Shown: positions 7,139 to 13,987, counted from the stretch's first letter. The stretch: DNA of 36,542 nt from an uncultured SAR86 cluster bacterium (GCA_902623535.1 CACNUA010000009.1:1-36542); one strand, 5' to 3'. The notes: generated from the sequence alone by a model not told the origin. Numbers and translations: made by a program.

Positions 7139-8140
7139 ATGAATAATGATACATCCTTACGTTACTTAGAAATGCTTCAATACTTGCCTGTATATCCTGC
7201 TAAAAGATCTTTATCTGAGATTCGATCTCATTTATCGGAGTACGGACATTCTGTGAGTGATAGAACAATTCAGCGAGATCTTAGAAAGCTTGAAGGATCG
7301 TTTGGATTATATTGTGATGATCGAAGTATTCCTCATGGTTGGTGCTGGATGAAGGATGCAAAAAGGGTAGATATTGCCGCAATGGATCATGCGGAAGCAC
7401 TTACTTTGAGTCTTGCCAAAAAATACCTCTCAAGTGTACTGCCTCTTCAGCATTCCTCAAGAATAACTGGCTTGTTTAAGAGAGCTGAAGTATTTTTAAA
7501 TCAAACGCAGGGTTCTGACCTAATAAAATGGAATGATAAAGTAAGAGTAGTGCCTGCTACCCATGAATACATAGGCCCAAAAATAAAAGAGAACATTCAA
7601 CAAATCATTTATGAAGCGGTCCTTAGAGAAAAAAAATTCAGTGGTAGCTATCAGTCTAGAGAATCACAAATACCTAAAAAAGGAATTTATAATCCATTAG
7701 CTATAATTTCACATGGTGTTGTAACAAGAGTCATCTGTACTAGAGAACTAAAAGGAGAGGCTGATAATTTAATTAGACATTTACCACTTCACAGATTTAA
7801 ATCTGCAAGCCCCTTAGAAGATTCGATCAATATACCAAAAGGATTTAACCTCGATGAATATCTTGATAAAGGTGAACTGAATTACTTATACGATAAAGAA
7901 ATTGATTTGCATTTGGAGTTTTCGCCAGGTGCAGGCTCGCATTTAATTGAGACGCCTTTTTCTAAAAATCAATCTATAAAAATCATAAAAAATGGATTTA
8001 TTATTCTTAAAGTAAAGACTCCTTATACAGAAACACTTAAGAGGTGGATTCTTGGTTTTGGTGACCAAGTAAGAGTATTAGGTCCTTCAAACCTTAAAAA
8101 AGAAATTCAAGAAATACATAAAAGATCTATTAAGAAATAG
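7139..8140 (+). CDS. WYL-domain transcriptional regulator (CapW/BrxR-like)
   Basis: The domain order is: winged helix-turn-helix (residues about 5-60, recognition region VSDRTIQRDLRKLE), linker, WYL domain (about 155-245) and WCX C-terminal domain (about 250-325, ending WILGFGDQVRVLGP). The sequence style (SIPHGWCW after the wHTH; YNPLAI and LPLHRF in the WYL domain) is that of the CapW/BrxR group that represses CBASS, BREX and other defence loci. DriD and PafBC, also WYL proteins, respond to DNA damage or single-stranded DNA. The canonical Y-L of the domain is replaced (VVTRVICT, 194-201), while basic residues R213, H218 and R219 remain. Three palindromes in the island are its likely operators, one over its own promoter. 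Confidence 0.88.
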   Translation: MNNDTSLRYLEMLQYLPVYPAKRSLSEIRSHLSEYGHSVSDRTIQRDLRKLEGSFGLYCDDRSIPHGWCWMKDAKRVDIAAMDHAEALTLSLAKKYLSSVLPLQHSSRITGLFKRAEVFLNQTQGSDLIKWNDKVRVVPATHEYIGPKIKENIQQIIYEAVLREKKFSGSYQSRESQIPKKGIYNPLAIISHGVVTRVICTRELKGEADNLIRHLPLHRFKSASPLEDSINIPKGFNLDEYLDKGELNYLYDKEIDLHLEFSPGAGSHLIETPFSKNQSIKIIKNGFIILKVKTPYTETLKRWILGFGDQVRVLGPSNLKKEIQEIHKRSIKK

Positions 8141-8164
8141 CCTTGATTTTAGGATAAGAATTAT

Positions 8165-9445
8165 TCAATTTAAGATATCTGTAATATTTAAATCCCTATT
8201 CTCATTAGCTAAAATTTTTATTTCCAACGGAGAGAATACCTTGCTGGTTTTAGGGTGATCAAGAAGATAGTTATAAGCAAGGGAAAATTCAAAATTTTCA
8301 AATTTTTCATATTTTTTTTTCTTACCTTCTTTTTTGGCTTCTCTAGCAAGTCTTTTTTTAACTAGGTTTTTTCGCTTTAGACCAAGAAGTTTTCTTGAGT
8401 TATCATTTTCTCGAAGCTCCAAACTCATCCTAATTGATGTGATATCTCTTAATGATGCCAGCACCTTCAATGATATTGGTTCTTTAAATTCTTTCTCTTT
8501 TTCAGGCTCGTTAGGATCGTAACTATCTAATCTAGTAAAGTTCTCTAATTTATCTATCAGTCGATTAATTCCTCCTAATACGCATTCTTCATAAAGCTTA
8601 AATTCAGTAGAGCTTGTTAACCAATAGCTTTGCGCAGACTCTGCTTTTTCACCAGATTTAAATAATGTTTTTCTAAATCTTGATGCAAGCAAATTCATCC
8701 CAAATATTGTTGCTTTAATAGGATTTTCAAAAGCATATTGTTCTTGCTCGTTTTCAGAATTCCTATTTCCATAGGGGTTAATTCCATTCAATAATAATAA
8801 AGCCCTAATTAATATTGTTCTTTCAACAAGCGCTTGAGGCGTATCATAAATACCATGTTTGTATATAAAATTATGATTAAATATTTCTAGTTCTTTATCC
8901 TGAAAACTTTTGGTAGTATCTGGTTTTGAGTCACTTATGATTTTTTCCACAAACGATCTTAGATCGGTGTCGTTAATCTTTTTTAATAATAAAGAATCTG
9001 GTATTTCTCTTTCATAACTCATCTTTAACAAATCTGAAATTTCCATATCTTCTTTAAATGCATTTTCTGCCGATTTTTTAGCATTTTTAAGATCCCAAGT
9101 CTTTTTATATATACTGTTTTCATATTCTTGTTGTCGACATGATGCATATATTGTCCAGATATCTTCCAGCCATGTTCGAGGCTCATCAAACCGTATTTTT
9201 ATTTGAGTGCCAATCATGTAATAACAAATATCATTCATTAATTTTTCTTTAACTTGAGAAAATTTACTGTGCTGCATCTTATTTTTTTCATCAAATAAGT
9301 CAGAGTTTTCTCTTTTATGTCTAATATTTTTACCCAGGAAATACTCATCAATAATTTTCTCAATGCCAGCAAATTTGCCACCAAGAGTTCTTATTTGACT
9401 TCTACAGAATTGAAGAACTAAATTTTTGTGATCATATTTTGCCAT
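8165..9445 (-). CDS. Unknown 426-aa cytoplasmic protein
   Basis: I recognise no domain. The protein looks largely alpha-helical and highly charged, with no signal peptide or membrane segment. A lysine/arginine-rich stretch near residues 355-385 (LKRKNLVKKRLAREAKKEGK) could bind nucleic acid. Conserved-looking aromatic segments include EPRTWLEDIWTIY near residue 95. It is convergent with the WYL gene, 24 bases apart, and divergent from the acidic-protein operon starting at 9581. It carries no copy of the ACGACA operator, so it appears to lie outside the WYL regulon. A nuclease or abortive-infection role is possible from context only. Confidence 0.7.
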   Translation of the reverse strand: MAKYDHKNLVLQFCRSQIRTLGGKFAGIEKIIDEYFLGKNIRHKRENSDLFDEKNKMQHSKFSQVKEKLMNDICYYMIGTQIKIRFDEPRTWLEDIWTIYASCRQQEYENSIYKKTWDLKNAKKSAENAFKEDMEISDLLKMSYEREIPDSLLLKKINDTDLRSFVEKIISDSKPDTTKSFQDKELEIFNHNFIYKHGIYDTPQALVERTILIRALLLLNGINPYGNRNSENEQEQYAFENPIKATIFGMNLLASRFRKTLFKSGEKAESAQSYWLTSSTEFKLYEECVLGGINRLIDKLENFTRLDSYDPNEPEKEKEFKEPISLKVLASLRDITSIRMSLELRENDNSRKLLGLKRKNLVKKRLAREAKKEGKKKKYEKFENFEFSLAYNYLLDHPKTSKVFSPLEIKILANENRDLNITDILN

Positions 9446-9505
9446 CTATTTATTTTACATTAAAATTAATAATTACAAAAAATTAAAATAATTTATGGTT
9501 TTACG

Positions 9506-9534
9506 TTGACATTACTATTTTCAGAATATAAATT
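9506..9534 (+). promoter_or_regulatory. Sigma-70-like promoter of the acidic-protein/GIY-YIG operon
   Basis: A perfect -35 TTGACA at 9506-9511 is followed 17 bases later by TAAATT (TATAAA with a 15-base spacer is an alternative). The gene starts at 9581 behind AAAGGAAA. There is no operator palindrome here, unlike the three other island promoters. Confidence 0.5.
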
Positions 9535-9580
9535 ATTGCCTTTAATTATAAAAAATATAAAAAATTTTAAAGGAAATAAT

Positions 9581-9862
9581 ATGGCTACAATTAAATATAT
9601 GCAACTTGAAAAACATCATGTCTCAGTCAGAAAGGGTATGATCGCTTCTACTGAAGACTGGGACGGTAACCAGGTAGTATCAGAAGAAGATCTAAGAACC
9701 TTTCTTACAGAGGGTACTACAGGCAATGTCGAAACAGACGACATATGCTTAGAGCAAGTCCTAGATGCAGAATGTGTGACTGACAGAGACGAGGATTGGA
9801 TTAGTGACAGGAAGGGTTATACGGAGGTGGAGTATTACTCAATAGATCAAGAATTTGAATAA
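9581..9862 (+). CDS. Small very acidic protein, 93 aa
   Basis: No family recognised. By count it holds 24 Asp/Glu against 8 Lys/Arg, so it is strongly negative, with acidic runs such as TDRDEDW near the C-terminus. The ATG at 9581 is chosen because AAAGGAAA lies directly upstream; an in-frame TTG at 9506 falls on the -35 box of the promoter and is rejected. It is the first of a plus-strand set with the 142-aa and GIY-YIG genes. Small acidic proteins beside nucleases can be DNA mimics or immunity factors; this is a guess here. Confidence 0.65.
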   Translation: MATIKYMQLEKHHVSVRKGMIASTEDWDGNQVVSEEDLRTFLTEGTTGNVETDDICLEQVLDAECVTDRDEDWISDRKGYTEVEYYSIDQEFE

Positions 9863-9876
9863 ATAAAAATTAACTT

Positions 9877-9903
9877 TTCAAGCTGAACTAAGTTCAGCTT
9901 GAA
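9877..9903. repeat. Perfect 12-bp inverted repeat with 3-base loop between two acidic-protein genes
   Basis: TTCAAGCTGAAC, TAA, GTTCAGCTTGAA: 24 paired bases with no mismatch, 14 bases after the stop of the 93-aa gene and 20 before the next ATG. No run of T follows on either strand, so it is not a normal intrinsic terminator. It may be an operator for another dimeric regulator, or an RNA hairpin that sets the ratio of the two genes. Confidence 0.7.
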
Positions 9904-9923
9904 CTAACAACAGAGACAAAAAT

Positions 9924-10352
9924 ATGAATTTAAACAAAGACTTTGATTGGGCCAGGGTTATTGGTAAAAGAGATAGTCTACTAATGCAATCAATGGAAGA
10001 CGATATGAGCCAGGTAATCTTAGATTATCTAGGGGTTGAAAGTGAGGAGGATGTTTCAAAAGAACATGTCGAGGAACTTTTGGAGATTAGAAAATTTCTA
10101 GAAACACCTTTTAGTGAAGGTGGTAAGGGGTTTACCTTAAGTGGTTCACCACATTTTGAGGTTTTGTATAACTCAATCCAGATGTTGGCAGATGAGATCT
10201 TAGAAGAGGTCGAAGGAGTTTCACAAGAAGCAAAGATTGATAACATTAACAAACAGCCTAATCAGCCACCTGAAATTAGTCTTGATGATGAGTCAATGTG
10301 GGATGAGATAATAGATGAAATGATAGAGGAAGATAAAGATAAGAAGGGTTAA
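9924..10352 (+). CDS. Acidic protein, 142 aa
   Basis: No family recognised. The sequence is helical in look, with acidic runs both in the middle (ILEEVEGVS) and at the C-terminus (WDEIIDEMIEEDKDKK). The start ATG follows the 27-bp inverted repeat by 20 bases and has only a weak GAGA-type ribosome site. It lies between the 93-aa acidic gene and the GIY-YIG gene on the same strand, 31 bases before the latter. A regulatory, chaperone or inhibitor role for the nuclease-like neighbour is conceivable but unsupported by homology. Confidence 0.65.
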   Translation: MNLNKDFDWARVIGKRDSLLMQSMEDDMSQVILDYLGVESEEDVSKEHVEELLEIRKFLETPFSEGGKGFTLSGSPHFEVLYNSIQMLADEILEEVEGVSQEAKIDNINKQPNQPPEISLDDESMWDEIIDEMIEEDKDKKG

Positions 10353-10383
10353 TAAAAATGATACTTAAGAAAGGTGTGATTAA

Positions 10384-11292
10384 ATGAAAAAAATTAAAGG
10401 CTGGAGTGATTGGTATAACTTTGAGGATCTATTTAAATTTGTGGGCTTAACTTGTCCCGAAAGTAGAAGTGGTTTTATTACTACTATTGATGGTGTAAAG
10501 GGTGGTTTAACAAGATGGAATGGATTTCTTGAAAGAGAGGATACCATTATTTATCCAAGAAATTTACAATCTCGCGCTGAATTCCCCTGTGGCATATACA
10601 TGATCAGAGTAAAAGGAGAAACATCAAAAGAAATTTCTCCAAAATCTCAATATTTTGACTACATAGGTAGGGCAGGAGGGATTATGAATAGCAAAAAAAC
10701 AAATGGCTTCCTTTCCAGAATACCAGATGATCATTTTAGAAAGCTAATAAATATTCCACAAAGAGGATCTGTTGCTCGAGGAATGCAGAAGGCTTATCAA
10801 GATCGCGACGTACAAAATTGGAAGAGTGAACTAGAAAATGAAAAATTTACAACCCAAAGTTACAGAGACTTTCTTGAAGGCACATATCGGATTGAAGCTA
10901 ATTTTAAGAGCTTCTTTGATCTTAACCAAGATATGCTTGGGAACACCAGAGCTATTCAAAATTTTTTTAAACGAAATGTCAGAATAAGATTTCTTTTTTT
11001 AAGAAGAAATTTAACAGTTACTAGTAAGGGGCAACCGGTTGATATTCGCTATGAGAATATTTACAAGTCAGGAGGCAGATTAAGAGAAGAAGTTCTTAGT
11101 GGTGATGAAGGCGCATTAGAACAATCAGAAATTTATCATAGACAAGAAAAGGAATATAACGGGAATCTTTATAAAGCTGAGGGCTTATGCTTGCAAGCAT
11201 ACTTCACAGAATATGGTGAATATCCTTTTTTAAATTCCAGTAATGAGGTGAATTATGCATTAGATAACTTTCTTGTGGGCCTAGACTCATAA
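10384..11292 (+). CDS. GIY-YIG nuclease-like protein with a large internal insertion
   Basis: The GIY-YIG elements can be placed in order: G70-I71-Y72 (CGIYMIRV), Y93-I94-G95 (YIGRAGG), an Arg/His pair R112 and H117 (RIPDDHF), then E266 (KAEGLCL) and N284 (PFLNSS), the usual E and terminal N of the fold. About 150 residues separate the Arg/His element from the Glu, far more than in small GIY-YIG domains, so an extra domain seems to be inserted. The first 65 residues form an N-terminal extension with FVGLTCPESRSG. The fold suggests a metal-dependent endonuclease, perhaps restriction-like; the target is unknown. It belongs to the plus-strand set from 9581. Confidence 0.65.
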   Translation: MKKIKGWSDWYNFEDLFKFVGLTCPESRSGFITTIDGVKGGLTRWNGFLEREDTIIYPRNLQSRAEFPCGIYMIRVKGETSKEISPKSQYFDYIGRAGGIMNSKKTNGFLSRIPDDHFRKLINIPQRGSVARGMQKAYQDRDVQNWKSELENEKFTTQSYRDFLEGTYRIEANFKSFFDLNQDMLGNTRAIQNFFKRNVRIRFLFLRRNLTVTSKGQPVDIRYENIYKSGGRLREEVLSGDEGALEQSEIYHRQEKEYNGNLYKAEGLCLQAYFTEYGEYPFLNSSNEVNYALDNFLVGLDS

Positions 11293-11299
11293 TATTTTT

Positions 11300-11328
11300 T
11301 TGAAATACGACAATATCTGTCGTGTATA
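11300..11328 (+). promoter_or_regulatory. Promoter of the 168-aa gene
   Basis: TTGAAA (11300-11305), a 17-base spacer and TGTATA (11323-11328). The spacer is operator copy 3. The architecture is the same as that of the promoters at 7037-7065 and 7104-7132. Confidence 0.65.
11307..11323. promoter_or_regulatory. Operator copy 3 (ACGACA-N5-TGTCGT)
   Basis: ACGACA, ATATC, TGTCGT. It lies 4 kb from the WYL gene but has the same arms and spacing as copies 1 and 2, and the same placement between -35 and -10. It links the 168-aa gene, and perhaps the 86-aa gene, to the WYL regulon. Confidence 0.8.
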
Positions 11329-11346
11329 TAAGTTCTAATAGAACAT

Positions 11347-11853
11347 ATGAAAAAAAATACTGATAACTGGTTAAATGTTCAGGCAGACTCGAATGCATCA
11401 TTTAATAATATAACCATCCATAATTCAAAGTATGTGAAAGTTAGCTCGATTAAGGTAACAATTTCACTTCATTACTCTGATGATGATGGTACTTGCGTTT
11501 TTTTAACTAAAAATCCTCAACTTATTCATATGATGATTGATCGATGTGAAATTGAAAGAAACTTGCCTTATGGGGAGTGGGAAAAAACCGTTAGATCAAT
11601 TCTTTTTAAAGAAAAGGGAATAAAAAACAGCGACCTTGATCAGTTTGTTAGCTGGAACCTAGCAAACCCATCATTTTCACTGGCAAAGTATAGAAAATGC
11701 ACCAAAAAAGAAATTGATGCTTTTAGATTTCATCGTGCTGATCAAAGAAGCGAGATTTTATCTGGTAATGATAAGGTAGTTTATCAGCAATATATTAAAG
11801 CATCCTATAACGACCAAGACAGTTCAGTGCCGCACAACTTTGTCATGCCATAG
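11347..11853 (+). CDS. Unknown protein, 168 aa, under the WYL operator
   Basis: No family recognised. The product is soluble, with a beta-rich N-terminal part (NNITIHNSKYVKVSSIKVTISL) and a helical C-terminal part with KCTKKEIDAFRFHRADQR. It has no signal peptide. The leader is short (about 12 bases after the predicted transcription start) and has no Shine-Dalgarno. Its promoter carries the third copy of the island operator, so it is probably co-induced with the SbcB operon although it lies on the opposite side of the island. Confidence 0.7.
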   Translation: MKKNTDNWLNVQADSNASFNNITIHNSKYVKVSSIKVTISLHYSDDDGTCVFLTKNPQLIHMMIDRCEIERNLPYGEWEKTVRSILFKEKGIKNSDLDQFVSWNLANPSFSLAKYRKCTKKEIDAFRFHRADQRSEILSGNDKVVYQQYIKASYNDQDSSVPHNFVMP

Positions 11854-11914
11854 TACTAGAGCAAGTTAGATAATATTTTAGAATTTATTTTGAGTTAAAG
11901 AATGGAGAAAACCA

Positions 11915-12175
11915 ATGAGTGATTTGATTAGGGTGAAAAGAAAAAGAATTGTGGAAACAACCTACTGGGATTATGCCGACGTTGATCGAGAGCAGATGAT
12001 TAATGATTTAGGAATAACGGTACATGATTATGATGATTTTATGAATGAATTAGAACAATGGATAATGAAATGGGAGATGCTTAATAACTCAACAGAGATC
12101 GAAGCAGATCAAAGTGAAAAAGTGCATGAGGATGTAGACCTAGATTGTTGGATAGATGCTGATTGCATTGATTAA
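11915..12175 (+). CDS. Small very acidic protein, 86 aa, right edge of the island
   Basis: No family recognised. It has a short basic N-terminal patch (RVKRKR) followed by 24 acidic residues against 8 basic overall, ending in an acidic, Cys/Trp-containing tail (DLDCWIDADCID). A clear GGAGAA site precedes the ATG. It follows the 168-aa gene by 61 bases and may be transcribed from the operator-bearing promoter. Its stop is two bases from the stop of the convergent dctM, leaving no room for a terminator. Confidence 0.65.
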   Translation: MSDLIRVKRKRIVETTYWDYADVDREQMINDLGITVHDYDDFMNELEQWIMKWEMLNNSTEIEADQSEKVHEDVDLDCWIDADCID

Positions 12176-12177
12176 AT

Positions 12178-13506
12178 TTATAAAATTAAAAATGGAAAAA
12201 CTATTACAAATAGCAAGACCAATATTTGGATTATGATAAAAGGAATAACTCCTCTATAAATATCTGTAGTTTTAATGCTCGCGGCGGCAACCCCTCTCAA
12301 GTAAAACAAAGAAAATCCAAAGGGGGGTGTAAGGAATGATGTTTGCAAGTTAATGGCCATTAATATTCCAAGCCAGACAGGATCAAAGCCCATCATTAAT
12401 AAAGGCGGAGCCACTAAAGGAATGATGACGTAACAAATTTCAATGAAATCCAAAATAAAGCCAAAAAGGAAGATGGCAAAAAGGATAAAGAATAGTGCAG
12501 TGTATTTACCGCCTGGCATCATCTCAAAAATTTGATCAACTAAGAGATCACCACCCACCCCTCTAAAAATAAGTGAAAAAATTGAAGCTCCAATAAGGAT
12601 GCTAAATATCATGGTGGTCACCGTTGCTGCTTTGTAACTGGTTGTTTTAATAAGCTCTAAGTTCACATTGCCATTAATGGCAGCAATAATGAGTGCTCCG
12701 AGAGCGCCCACTCCAGCAGCTTCAGTAGGCGTTGCTATACCTCCAATAATTGATCCAAGCACAACAAAAATTAAAGTGGCTGGCGGCAGGAGGGTTTTGA
12801 GAATGTTGGCTTCACCTGCAGTTTCTTCAATGACAACAAACTCTTTTTTCCTATTTATCAATATTGTGTAGATCAAGTAGCCAATTACTATCATTAGGCC
12901 AGGGACAACTGCTCCAACAAATAAATCACCCACAGAGACCGTTTCCTGAGAAAACACTCCAAGGTTATTTTGCGCTCTTTGATAGGCATTTGACATCACA
13001 TCACCAAGCAATACCAACGCAATTGAGGGCGGAATAATTTGTCCCAGCGTTCCTGTTGAAGCAACTAAGCCGGAGGCAAAGTCCTTGTCATAACCTTGTT
13101 TCAACATCGCTGGTAAAGACATTAGCCCCATGGTCACAACGGTAGCACCCACAATTCCAGTGCTGGCTGCTAAAAGTGCCCCTACAACAATTATTGAAAT
13201 ACTCAAACCCGAATTAGTATTCTTAAAAACTATTGCCATGTCTCTTAGCATTTTGGAGGCAATGCCTGATCTCTCCAACACCACTCCCATAAACACAAAT
13301 AAAGGAACAGCTAAAAGTGTTTGATTATTCATGATCCCAAAAATTCGCATAGGTAAAGTTTTAAATAAATTAGCATCAAAGAAACCAAAAACGATTCCGA
13401 GAAGAGCAAATAATATTGAGGTGCCTGCCAAGGTAAATGCAACTGGGTATCCTGCTAGCAGCGCCATGCAAATTAGAGCAATTAAGAGAATGGGTATTAT
13501 TTCCAT
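12178..13506 (-). CDS. dctM: TRAP transporter large membrane subunit (DctM)
   Basis: The 442-residue, highly hydrophobic protein has about a dozen membrane segments and the usual DctM style (LAGYPVAFTLAG near the N-terminus, LRDMAIVFKN, GGIATPTEAAGVGALGALI in the middle). It uses the sodium gradient to import a ligand delivered by the periplasmic binding protein. It overlaps dctQ upstream by 10 bases. The matching DctP gene is probably the partial one at the window start. The 3' end abuts the accessory island. Confidence 0.93.
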   Translation of the reverse strand: MEIIPILLIALICMALLAGYPVAFTLAGTSILFALLGIVFGFFDANLFKTLPMRIFGIMNNQTLLAVPLFVFMGVVLERSGIASKMLRDMAIVFKNTNSGLSISIIVVGALLAASTGIVGATVVTMGLMSLPAMLKQGYDKDFASGLVASTGTLGQIIPPSIALVLLGDVMSNAYQRAQNNLGVFSQETVSVGDLFVGAVVPGLMIVIGYLIYTILINRKKEFVVIEETAGEANILKTLLPPATLIFVVLGSIIGGIATPTEAAGVGALGALIIAAINGNVNLELIKTTSYKAATVTTMIFSILIGASIFSLIFRGVGGDLLVDQIFEMMPGGKYTALFFILFAIFLFGFILDFIEICYVIIPLVAPPLLMMGFDPVWLGILMAINLQTSFLTPPFGFSLFYLRGVAAASIKTTDIYRGVIPFIIIQILVLLFVIVFPFLIL

Positions 13507-13949
13507 AATTTATAGAGCTCCTTTAATCCCGCAACTGCTAAAACTATTGGAAACAAGAAAATTAAACTTTTTTGAAGATAAACAAACTTCAACCCTCCTG
13601 GCTCAGTCGAGATTTCCTTTACTGACCAAGAAGTTGATACAAAATCAGTCGAGTAATAAGCAAGCACTCCAACAGTAGGAAAAAGAAAAAATATTATCCC
13701 TAGGGTATTAACTAGCTTTTTGTATTGTGGCTCCGAGTTGCGATATAAAATATCAACCCTGACATGTTCATCTTCGAGATAAGCCCATCCAGCACACCCA
13801 AGGAAAATTAAGGCATGCAAGTAGAGCGTTAACTCCTGCAAGTCTGTCCTACCAACACCAAAAAAGTATCTGCTCACAACTACAGCAATCATTAGCACTA
13901 AAAGTACTGGAAGAAAAAGAGCAAAAAACTTTCCAACTTTGTTATTCAT
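13497..13949 (-). CDS. dctQ: TRAP transporter small membrane subunit (DctQ)
   Basis: The 150-residue product shows four hydrophobic segments as expected for DctQ, with the family-like stretch LTLYLHALIFLGCAGWAYLED and HVRVDILY after the second. It pairs with DctM in the inner membrane. The gene is divergent from yaaA, with only 38 bases between the start codons, so the two promoters must overlap each other or the coding ends. Confidence 0.9.
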   Translation of the reverse strand: MNNKVGKFFALFLPVLLVLMIAVVVSRYFFGVGRTDLQELTLYLHALIFLGCAGWAYLEDEHVRVDILYRNSEPQYKKLVNTLGIIFFLFPTVGVLAYYSTDFVSTSWSVKEISTEPGGLKFVYLQKSLIFLFPIVLAVAGLKELYKLWK

Positions 13950-13987
13950 ATTGCCTTAATTAAAAAGATTTAAGTAAAATAACTAAC

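Noticed and set aside
9506..9580. Upstream TTG start extending the 93-aa protein to 118 aa
   Set aside because: The extension is low-complexity, falls on the -35 box of the promoter, and the ATG at 9581 has a proper ribosome site.
9736..9745. ACGACA half-site inside the 93-aa gene
   Set aside because: The second arm TGTCGT is missing at the required distance and the site lies inside coding sequence, not in a promoter.
2042..12200. Direct repeats flanking the island as attachment sites
   Set aside because: The AT-rich borders (near 2060-2090 and 12171-12200) share only short, chance-level similarity.
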